The notes under the pieces: model-generated | Told to the model about the DNA's origin: nothing | The model's input: the letters and a program-made list of their open reading frames with translations, nothing else | The model's database searches: none | Shown here: in pieces, positions 1 to 6,338 of the stretch | Layout: every line of letters starts with the position of its first letter | How positions within the stretch are numbered: position 1 is the stretch's first letter | DNA from: Bacteroidota bacterium | GTDB lineage: Bacteria; Bacteroidota; Bacteroidia; Flavobacteriales_D; Crocinitomicaceae | Length of the DNA stretch: 11,730 bases | Assembly: GCA_016866415.1 (NCBI GenBank) | Contig: VGML01000053.1 | Location: 1-11,730, forward strand | Direction of reading: 5' to 3' | Position numbers and translations under genes: made by a program

Positions 1-692
1 AAATAGAAAAACTTCAAAATTCACACGTGTTAATTGTTGGCTTAGGCGGCATAGGATCCTTTGCTGCTGAATTTATCGCGCGTTCGGGAGTTGGAACAAT
101 GACAATTATCGACGGGGATGTTTTTGACCCAACGAATAAAAACCGTCAACTTACGGCAATGGATTCAACAATCGGAGAGAATAAAGCGGTTGTTCTAGCT
201 GAAAGATTAATAGACATAAATCCAAAACTAAGATTGAATGTAATTGAAGAATTCGTTCTGCCTAAACGTGTTTGGGAGCTTTTAGAGGAATACAAACCAG
301 ATTATGTAATGGATTGTATTGACTCGGTTACTCCAAAATTGGAATGGATAATTGCATGTAAGCGATTGAAAATTAAAATAATTACGCATTTGGGAGCTGG
401 TGGAAAAATGGATCCGTCTAAGGTAAAGGTTTCCAATTTGGAGAACACCTTTAATTGTAAATTAGGTGCCCATATTAAAAAGCGAATGAAACGAAAAAAC
501 ATTTCTTTTCGAGGTATTAAAGCTGTTTTTTCGGAAGAAATTCAAGAGAAACTATCGTTGAAAATGACAAATGGACTTAATTTTAAAAAGTCATTCTACG
601 GCACTATTAGTTATATGCCTGCTCTTTTTGGATTAATTGGTGCGGCTGAAGTAATAAAGTTCCTTTCAGAAAAAGAACGTATATTTGATTAA
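1..692 (+). CDS. tcdA: tRNA threonylcarbamoyladenosine dehydratase TcdA, 5' end outside window
   Basis: This is an E1-like ThiF/HesA-family enzyme. The family adenylates and cyclises N6-threonylcarbamoyladenosine at position 37 of ANN-decoding tRNAs, using ATP, to form cyclic t6A in the cytoplasm. The frame is open from base 3, so the GTG at 27 is internal and roughly 20-25 N-terminal residues lie off the edge. Counting from base 3, the nucleotide-binding GLGGIG is at residues 13-18. It is followed by IIDGDVFDPTNKNRQ, which matches the D-x-D...TNxNRQ segment of E. coli TcdA, then a DCIDSV segment and GAGGKMDP, also TcdA-like. The C-terminus carries KKSFYGTISYMPALFG. These segments separate it from ThiF and MoeB. 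No ubiquitin-like sulfur carrier is nearby. It is probably cotranscribed with the lipoprotein gene 9 bases downstream. Its last third is partly duplicated at 4075-4168, suggesting that this 3' end was replaced by recombination. Confidence 0.9.
   Translation, partial: IEKLQNSHVLIVGLGGIGSFAAEFIARSGVGTMTIIDGDVFDPTNKNRQLTAMDSTIGENKAVVLAERLIDINPKLRLNVIEEFVLPKRVWELLEEYKPDYVMDCIDSVTPKLEWIIACKRLKIKIITHLGAGGKMDPSKVKVSNLENTFNCKLGAHIKKRMKRKNISFRGIKAVFSEEIQEKLSLKMTNGLNFKKSFYGTISYMPALFGLIGAAEVIKFLSEKERIFD
584..655 (+). repeat. Direct repeat, left copy: tcdA 3' end
   Basis: This 72-base stretch matches 4075-4146 in the same orientation at 65 of 72 positions, including an unbroken 26-base identity at 612-637 / 4103-4128. 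All seven mismatches (596, 602, 605, 608, 611, 638, 644) fall on third codon positions, and only the one at 638 changes an amino acid (Ile to Met). Homology stops abruptly upstream of 584/4075 and fades after 655/4146, although both copies run on to their own stop codon. The copies are 3491 bases apart and bracket two genes. Confidence 0.9.
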
Positions 693-701
693 AAATTTAC
701 G

Positions 702-1130
702 ATTATAAAAAATGTTTTAAGTATTTCGCTCATTTTGTTGCTTTTATCTTCTTGTATTAAGTACGAAGAAGGTCCGTATTTTAGTTTTCTTTCCAAAGAG
801 AAAAGGTTAACACGATCATGGGAATTAACAAAGGTTGAATATTATGACGGACAAGATTCAACTTATTCAGAGGGAACAATTTATCCATTCTATTTGGAAT
901 TTTCAAAAGACAAGAGTTTAAATTATAAAGTTCAAAAAAATGGTGTTTTAGAGGAATTTGTAACTTCATGGGATTGGCATTTAGGTACTTGGGGATTGAC
1001 GCTCGATTTAACGGGTAATATTTCGGGAAATAATGGATTTAGAAATTATCAAATACTAAGATTACCCAAAAAAGAGTTATGGATTTATGATCGTGGCACC
1101 GGCCATAAATATTATTTTAAATCAAATTAA
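702..1130 (+). CDS. Small lipoprotein, lipocalin-like; non-ATG start (ATT)
   Basis: This is a predicted lipoprotein of about 142 residues. A TTG at 735 would leave only MLLLSSC with no charged n-region. The frame is open upstream to the tcdA stop at 690, and reading from ATT at 702 gives a textbook signal peptide, MIKNVLSISLILLLLSSC, with lipobox LSSC and lipidated Cys18. There is no ATG in this frame; the ATG at 712 is in another frame and hits a stop at once. The sequence before 702 is A-rich, as is usual for Bacteroidota starts, while that before 735 is not. The mature part (LTRSWELTKVEYYDGQ, then alternating strands to KYYFKSN) resembles small lipocalin-like lipoproteins of Bacteroidota, where a hydrophobic lead-in and a W-x-L/V strand open a beta-barrel. 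That assignment is tentative and the function is unknown. It could also be a gene that lost its start codon. Confidence 0.6.
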   Translation: MIKNVLSISLILLLLSSCIKYEEGPYFSFLSKEKRLTRSWELTKVEYYDGQDSTYSEGTIYPFYLEFSKDKSLNYKVQKNGVLEEFVTSWDWHLGTWGLTLDLTGNISGNNGFRNYQILRLPKKELWIYDRGTGHKYYFKSN

Positions 1131-1142
1131 TTTTACAAAACC

Positions 1143-3869
1143 ATGAAAAAACTTTATTATAAAATTATTATTCTCTCAAATTCTTTGAAAATGGTTTTGA
1201 AAAATTGGTACTCGGCGTGCTTAGCTTCGTTTGTTGTTTTGTTTTTGACAAATGCAGTATTCACTCAGACTGTTCAAACTTTCAATTACACGGGAGCAGT
1301 TCAAACGTTTACCGTTCCAACTTGTGTTACAAGTATTACAGTTAAAGCTTGGGGTGCTGGTGGTCACAAAGGTGGAAATGATACTTATAATGGTGCAAGT
1401 GGAGGTGGAGGGGCATTTACACAAACAACTATAGCCGTTACACCGGGTCAAGTTTTGAGTATAATTGTTGGTGGCGCAGGTGCAATTGGAACAAACTGTG
1501 CGGGTTCAGCCCCTGGTGGTGTTGGTGGCTGGGGTAATGGTCAACTTAACGGTGGGAGAGGTGGAAATGCTGGGTCGAATGGTTGTTCTGGCGGAGGAGG
1601 CGGAGGAGGTGGGGGGACAGGAATATATCTTGGCTCAAATACACTGGTTGTTGCAGGCGGAGGTGGTGGTGGCAGCGGCGGTGGAAACCAAAGTGCAGGT
1701 GCTGCTGGAGGTGGCGGTGGACAGAATGGATTTACTGTTTCGGGGTGTAATCAAGGGTTTACAAATAATAGTGCAAACGGAAACGGAACTCAAGGAGGCG
1801 ACCGCGGAAACGGAGCAGACGGAGCAGGCGGTGGAGGCGGTGGCGGTGGTAGAAACGGTGGGACGGGTGGAAGTGCTCCTACAGGTTGCGATTGTGGAGG
1901 ATGTGGCGGTGGAGGCGGTGGAAATTTTGCCTCTGGAACGGGAAATACACTTACAAATGCGAATGGAGTTAATCCGGCAAATTCTGGAGATATTCATTTT
2001 CTTGCTGGCGTTGGTCATGGAGGAACTTCCTCACAATCTGCTGGTAACGGTTTTTTGGTTTTAATATATGATCAGCCAATTACAACAGCGGCATTTCAAG
2101 CTCCGGCTTCATGTTTCGGACAAGCAAATTCAGTATTTACCAATAATTCAACCACAACTGTTGGAACAATCACTTCCCATTCTTGGAATTTTGGTGATGG
2201 TTCATCCTTAAGCACACAGCAAAATCCAACTTACACTTATACAACTCCGGGCACTTATTCTGTAACACTCACGGTAACCACTAATTCAGGTTGTACGGCA
2301 ACGGTAACCCAAAACGTAGTCGTAAACCCAAGTCCAGTGGCGTCTTTTACAGTAGATGCTTCTTGTAAAAATGAAGGTTCGCCAACGGTTTTGACCAGTA
2401 CCTCCTCTTTTGCTAATGCTCAAACCGATGTCATTTTATGGACAGCAAATGACGGTACAACCCAAAGTTCAAATAACTTCTCCCATATTTTCAACCCACA
2501 AGGAATCTATGAAGTGACTTTAACAATAACATCAGCGCAAGGTTGTATAAGTTCAAGCACACAAAACGTTAACCACTTTTATTTTCCGACCGCTTTAGCC
2601 ACCATTCCCAACATTTGCAATGGAAACCCTATGAATTTGGTGGCACAAAGCATAGGTTTTGCAAATCAAACATTAACGAATACTTGGACTGTAAATGCTG
2701 GCGCTCCTTTGGTTGGTAATAGTGTTCCTTTTAATTACACTGGCCCAGGTAATTATGCAGTTCAATTGGTTGCTTCAACTTCTTTCGGTTGTAATGACAC
2801 TTTAAATCAAACGTTTATTGTTTTTCCTTCTCCAACAGCACAATTTTCGGTAGAAAGTGCTTGTGCGAACACACCGGTAACTTTCACGAATCAAAGTACG
2901 GTAGGTGGTTCAAGTAGTCAGTTCGCATGGTCAATCAACGGAACAGCCCAAGGAAATGGTCCAAATTTCACGCATACTTTTCCAAGTGCTGGAACTTACA
3001 GTATTAACCTCACAATTACCGAGAATAATGGCGGGGTAGTTTGTAGCAGTCAAAGCACACAAGAGTTACTCATTTTCGGAATTCCACAAATTTCGGTTAC
3101 TGGAAATACAGCTATTTGTGCAGGAGAAACAATTAATCTTTCGAATGCAACATCTGTTTCGCCTGTTGTTAACCTCAACTATGATTGGACAGTAAACGGG
3201 ACATCTGTATCTAATGCCACTAATTTTCAAGGAGATTTTCCGATTGAAGGTACTTATAATATCGTCTTAACTGCGACAAGTGCTTCAGGTTGTTCAGCAA
3301 ATCAAACTTTTGTTGCCGTGGTGTCACCAATTCCTCCAGCACCAGCTTTAACCGTGAATTTGATAAATTGTCCTGGTGATGAAGCTATGTTAAGCGCAGA
3401 ATTAATTCCGAATGCAACAATTGCTTGGACAGGTCCACAAAATTTTAATTCAAGCAGTGCAAGTAATAACTTTCAAATGTTTGTGCCAAATATGGGGGTT
3501 TATTCCGCTTATCAAGTTTCAGATGCCGGATGTATTTCCCCTTTCAGTGTAATCGATGTAATAATTCAAAACATTTATTCTTTTGATGATTTTCTTTTTC
3601 CGAATGTTATCACACCGAATAATGACAATGTAAACGATGAATTAGACGTTGATGCCTTTTTCAAGACCTGCGATACTTACACATTGAGCTACTTTAATCG
3701 TTGGGGACAAATGGTTTACAGCCATGGACAAGGGGGAGTTCCTTTCGCTGGAAAAACACAAAACGGTGCTGATTTGGTAGACGGATTGTATTTCTACAAA
3801 CTGGAGTTTTTCTCAGGTGGGCAACAAAAAGACGGTGTTAAATCAGGGTTTATACAAATTCTGCGATAA
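1143..3869 (+). CDS. Secreted Gly-rich, PKD-repeat protein with type B T9SS sorting domain (CHU_C)
   Basis: This is a 908-residue predicted cell-surface protein. The N-terminus has a hydrophobic signal (ACLASFVVLFLTNAVFTQ, residues 25-42). ATG at 1191 (Met17) would give a more ordinary signal length, so the start at 1143 is uncertain. A Gly-rich domain follows (about 43-309). It opens with FNYTGAVQTFTVPTCVTSITV, typical of bacterial Gly_rich domains, and has runs of up to nine or more glycines and a CDCGGC cluster. PKD/Ig-like units of about 80 residues run from about 316 to 812; the first has the classic WNFGDGSS...YTYTTPGTYSVTLTV pattern, and each has a Cys near its start. The last 90 residues (about 818-908) are the gliding-motility C-terminal domain, FPNVITPNNDNVND...YFNRWGQ...DGLYFYKL...GFIQILR, which directs export through T9SS. 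Its role is probably adhesion or matrix, by inference. It starts 12 bases after the lipoprotein gene, probably in the same transcript. Confidence 0.88.
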   Translation: MKKLYYKIIILSNSLKMVLKNWYSACLASFVVLFLTNAVFTQTVQTFNYTGAVQTFTVPTCVTSITVKAWGAGGHKGGNDTYNGASGGGGAFTQTTIAVTPGQVLSIIVGGAGAIGTNCAGSAPGGVGGWGNGQLNGGRGGNAGSNGCSGGGGGGGGGTGIYLGSNTLVVAGGGGGGSGGGNQSAGAAGGGGGQNGFTVSGCNQGFTNNSANGNGTQGGDRGNGADGAGGGGGGGGRNGGTGGSAPTGCDCGGCGGGGGGNFASGTGNTLTNANGVNPANSGDIHFLAGVGHGGTSSQSAGNGFLVLIYDQPITTAAFQAPASCFGQANSVFTNNSTTTVGTITSHSWNFGDGSSLSTQQNPTYTYTTPGTYSVTLTVTTNSGCTATVTQNVVVNPSPVASFTVDASCKNEGSPTVLTSTSSFANAQTDVILWTANDGTTQSSNNFSHIFNPQGIYEVTLTITSAQGCISSSTQNVNHFYFPTALATIPNICNGNPMNLVAQSIGFANQTLTNTWTVNAGAPLVGNSVPFNYTGPGNYAVQLVASTSFGCNDTLNQTFIVFPSPTAQFSVESACANTPVTFTNQSTVGGSSSQFAWSINGTAQGNGPNFTHTFPSAGTYSINLTITENNGGVVCSSQSTQELLIFGIPQISVTGNTAICAGETINLSNATSVSPVVNLNYDWTVNGTSVSNATNFQGDFPIEGTYNIVLTATSASGCSANQTFVAVVSPIPPAPALTVNLINCPGDEAMLSAELIPNATIAWTGPQNFNSSSASNNFQMFVPNMGVYSAYQVSDAGCISPFSVIDVIIQNIYSFDDFLFPNVITPNNDNVNDELDVDAFFKTCDTYTLSYFNRWGQMVYSHGQGGVPFAGKTQNGADLVDGLYFYKLEFFSGGQQKDGVKSGFIQILR

Positions 3870-3953
3870 GTTCAAGACTTATATTCCATTTTGAATGACC
3901 TAAAATCCCCTCGAGCTTCCCAAAAACTAATCATTTTCAAATTGCCACTCCGA

Positions 3954-3991
3954 CGCGGCGGATTCAAATTCCTTTTGAATCGCTTACCGCG
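3954..3991. repeat. REP-like palindrome (hairpin)
   Basis: The core is a perfect 8-bp inverted repeat: GATTCAAA (3961-3968), loop TTCCT, TTTGAATC (3974-3981). Outside a small asymmetric internal loop, CGCGG (3954-3958) pairs with CCGCG (3987-3991), giving a two-step stem. CAAAT (3938-3942) and ATTTG (4006-4010) could extend it weakly. No T-run follows on either strand, so it is not a standard terminator. The GC-rich clamp stands out from the AT-rich surroundings. Its position between genes and beside a recombination scar suggests a dispersed intergenic repeat, which the window alone cannot show. Confidence 0.55.
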
Positions 3992-4036
3992 ACCACTTTT
4001 AGTTCATTTGAGTTACGTTTTCCGCATTTTGCACCA

Positions 4037-4168
4037 ATGCTATACCGTGGAAATAAGGTAGAATGTCCTGTTTGTAAAAAGTCATTTTACGGAACCATCA
4101 GCTATATGCCTGCTCTTTTTGGATTAATGGGTGCAGCTGAAGTAATTAGACATCTATCTGAAGATTAA
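4037..4168 (+). pseudogene. Chimeric remnant: CPxC-type N-terminus joined to a second tcdA 3' end
   Basis: This is a 43-codon open frame. Codons 1-12 read MLYRGNKVECPV, followed by CKKSF. This resembles the N-terminal YRGN...CPxC-x-KSF segment of a family of Bacteroidota class I SAM-dependent methyltransferases; I recognise it from memory with moderate confidence. At K-K-S-F the frame passes without a break into YGTISYMPALFGLMGAAEV, the C-terminus of TcdA, and ends RHLSED. The shared bases at the joint (TAAAAAGTCATT, 4075-4086) also occur in intact tcdA at 584-595, so the joint could be microhomology-mediated. The tcdA part lacks all catalytic regions, so this is debris, not a second enzyme. 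The differences from the intact gene are almost all synonymous, so it diverged while still a functional tcdA. Confidence 0.75.
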
Positions 4169-4208
4169 AATATTATTTCTAATTTTAATGAAATTAATAA
4201 CAATAATT

Positions 4209-6224
4209 ATGAAAAAACCTTTACTTCTTTTGATTGGAACTTTTTTATCAACATTTAGTTTCTCGCAAATCTTCACAGATGATTTTGAAAGTTACGCAGC
4301 GGGATCGTATGTTGGTCCTCAGTCTACATCCTGGACTACATGGTCAGGTGCGGAGGGTGGCGCTGAAGATGCTCAGGTTACCACAAACCAAGCTAGTAGT
4401 GGTACAAAATCAATTTATCTTTCATCAACTTCTGCAAATGGAGGTCCGCAAGATGTGGTTTTGGATTTTGGTCCATTGTACAATAGCGGTGTTTTTACAT
4501 TTCAATCAGATTTCTATGTAAATTCAGGAAAAACGGGTTATTTCAATTTCCAAGCTTCTCAAACAATTGGACAAACGTGGGCCTTGAATGTAAATTTTGA
4601 TGCTGGCGATATGTACATTGACGATGGAGTAACATCCAATTTAGTGGTAAGTACTTATCCACAAGCAGCTTGGTTTACACTTAAAATTGAAGCTAATTTA
4701 ACCTTGAAGGTGTGGAAAGCATACATTGATGGTAACTTAGTTGGCACATGGATTAACGGTGTTAATGCGTTAGCGTCATTAGATTTATATCCAATACAAA
4801 ATAGTCAATTTTACGTTGATGACGTAAGTTTCGATCACCAGCCTTATACGCTTTCAAACTTAAATGGAATGATGGCAATGGCATATTTAGGTGGAGAACT
4901 AGCAGGTCAAAACGTTACCCCTAAACTAACAGTAGTAAATGCGGGAACAACCGCAATAACTTCATTTGATGTTAATTTAAATTATGGAGGGAATAATTAT
5001 TCTCAATCCGTAACAGGTGTGAATATTGCAAGCACATCTAATTATGCAGTGACCTTGAATTCTTTGCCATTAGTTGCAGGAAATCAAGTGTATACAGCAA
5101 CGGTTTCTAATGTTAATGGTACAACAGATGATATTTCCAGCGATAATACGTTGGTGGGGTCAATAAATCCAGTTGTTCCTGCGGTAGGAAAAATGGTAGT
5201 GAGCGAAGAAGGAACAGGCACGTGGTGTCAATGGTGTCCACGCGGAGCTGTTTTCATGGATCAATTCAATACGAAATACAGTCAGTTTTGGGCTGGAATT
5301 GCTGTACACAACGGAGATCCAATGACAGTTACTAATTATGATGCGGCATTTGGTGGATTAATTTCTGGATATCCAAGTGCTCTTGTTGATAGAGGAAATG
5401 ATGTTGATCCTTCTGGAATGACTCCAGACTTCTTAACCAGAGTACAAATCGCACCAAAAGCATTTATTACAAATGGAGCAACATGGGATGCAGCGACAAG
5501 AACATTGAATGTTTCTGTAACGGCTGATTTTCAAGCTAGTGCAAACAGCAACTATAAATTGGCGTGTGTTTTAACAGAAGACGGCGTTACTGGAACAGGT
5601 TCTGGTTATAACCAGTCAAATGCATATTCTGGAGGTAATAATGGTGTTATGGGCGGATATGAAACCCTTGGAAACCCTGTGCCAGCAGCTCAAATGGTGT
5701 ATGATCATGTAGCGAGAGCAATTGCTCCAAGTTTTAGTGGATACACAAATAGCTTTCCTGTAACAGTTGTATCAGGAGACCAACATACCTTAAACTTTTC
5801 TTTTGTTTTACCTACAACATGGGATGAAAATGAAATTCATATTGTAGGCTTATTAATTGATCCTTCAGGAAAAATTGATAATGCAGGGAAAGCAACTATA
5901 ACAGAAGCTGTTTCAAACGGATATGTATCTGGAAGCAATGCGGGATTGTATGAAGCAAATGTAACCCAACTTGATGAATCTGTGAATATTTATCCAAATC
6001 CATCTAATTCTCAAGCAAACATTGCGCTTAATTTGAAATCGACTACAGAAGTTGAGGTTTCAATACTTGATCTATCGGGGAAATTAATGTCGCAAAGAAA
6101 TTATGGTTTATTAGATGGAAACATCACTATTCCTTTAAATGTAAATTCTTATTCATCAGGTGTTTACATTGTTAAAACGGCCATTAATGGAACAATAGTT
6201 CAAAAGAGATTAATGATAGAGTAA
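4209..6224 (+). CDS. Secreted Omp28/thioredoxin-like protein with type A T9SS sorting domain
   Basis: This protein has about 671 residues. ATG at 4188 is in frame, but 4209 gives a standard signal peptide, MKKPLLLLIGTFLSTFSFSQ, so I chose it. After the signal comes a concanavalin/LamG-like jelly-roll domain (DDFESYAAGSY... to VDDVSFD, about 22-216). Then comes a beta-sandwich resembling CARDB (about 222-325). Next is an Omp28-related domain (about 328-575): a thioredoxin-like segment, VVSEEGTGTWCQWCPRG, with a CxxC at Cys340/Cys343, then IAVHNGDPMT and SGYPSALVDR. The C-terminus (about 593-671, NIYPNPSNSQ...LDLSGKLMSQ...YSSGVYIVK...KRLMIE) is the type A T9SS sorting domain, normally cleaved at export. 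It is predicted to be extracellular; a disulfide redox role is possible but unproven in this family. It follows the tcdA remnant by 40 bases and ends before a strong terminator. Confidence 0.88.
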   Translation: MKKPLLLLIGTFLSTFSFSQIFTDDFESYAAGSYVGPQSTSWTTWSGAEGGAEDAQVTTNQASSGTKSIYLSSTSANGGPQDVVLDFGPLYNSGVFTFQSDFYVNSGKTGYFNFQASQTIGQTWALNVNFDAGDMYIDDGVTSNLVVSTYPQAAWFTLKIEANLTLKVWKAYIDGNLVGTWINGVNALASLDLYPIQNSQFYVDDVSFDHQPYTLSNLNGMMAMAYLGGELAGQNVTPKLTVVNAGTTAITSFDVNLNYGGNNYSQSVTGVNIASTSNYAVTLNSLPLVAGNQVYTATVSNVNGTTDDISSDNTLVGSINPVVPAVGKMVVSEEGTGTWCQWCPRGAVFMDQFNTKYSQFWAGIAVHNGDPMTVTNYDAAFGGLISGYPSALVDRGNDVDPSGMTPDFLTRVQIAPKAFITNGATWDAATRTLNVSVTADFQASANSNYKLACVLTEDGVTGTGSGYNQSNAYSGGNNGVMGGYETLGNPVPAAQMVYDHVARAIAPSFSGYTNSFPVTVVSGDQHTLNFSFVLPTTWDENEIHIVGLLIDPSGKIDNAGKATITEAVSNGYVSGSNAGLYEANVTQLDESVNIYPNPSNSQANIALNLKSTTEVEVSILDLSGKLMSQRNYGLLDGNITIPLNVNSYSSGVYIVKTAINGTIVQKRLMIE

Positions 6225-6247
6225 TAAGCTTATAATTAACGTATTGG

Positions 6248-6280
6248 AATGGGTAGCCTTATGGTTACCCATTTTTATTT
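6248..6280 (+). terminator. Intrinsic terminator
   Basis: An 11-bp stem, AATGGGTAGCC (6248-6258) with GGTTACCCATT (6263-6273), contains one G-U pair and a TTAT loop. It is followed by a T-rich tail (6272-6280). It lies 24 bases after the stop of the Omp28-like gene and would separate it from the next gene. Confidence 0.85.
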
Positions 6281-6290
6281 AAAAAACATG

Positions 6291-6319
6291 TTAAAAACAA
6301 CAACGAAAATTTAGGTTTT
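6291..6319 (+). promoter_or_regulatory. Possible weak Bacteroidota promoter
   Basis: TTA (6291-6293), 18 bases, then TAGGTTTT (6312-6319) differs by one base in each box from the Bacteroidota consensus TTG/TAnnTTTG. It sits after the terminator and 19 bases before the GTG of the next gene, where a promoter is needed. In such AT-rich DNA a chance match is possible. Confidence 0.35.
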
Positions 6320-6338
6320 ACGTTATAATTAAAACATT

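Larger units (their letters stand above)
3870..4208. other. 339-base intergenic stretch with palindrome and gene debris
   Basis: The gap has no intact gene. It holds a palindrome (3954-3991) in a locally GC-richer patch, then the chimeric ORF fragment (4037-4168) ending in a second tcdA tail, then an AT-rich leader before the next gene. Frame 2 is open from 3899 to 4168, so the coding remnant may begin upstream of the ATG at 4037. I see no U-tract terminator after the gene ending at 3869 and no good TAnnTTTG promoter before 4209; TAATTTTA just upstream is the nearest approach. Confidence 0.7.

Noticed and set aside
735..1130. TTG 735 as the start of the lipoprotein.
   Set aside because: It would leave six residues before the lipidated Cys, with no charged n-region, while the upstream frame encodes a full signal peptide.
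1465..2064. A 199-codon alternative frame inside the Gly-rich gene, and a minus-strand frame rich in Ser/Thr over the same region.
   Set aside because: Both come from the GGN codon bias of the Gly-rich domain; their compositions (Val/Glu or Ser/Thr/Ala repeats) are frame-shifted images of it and have no independent start signals.
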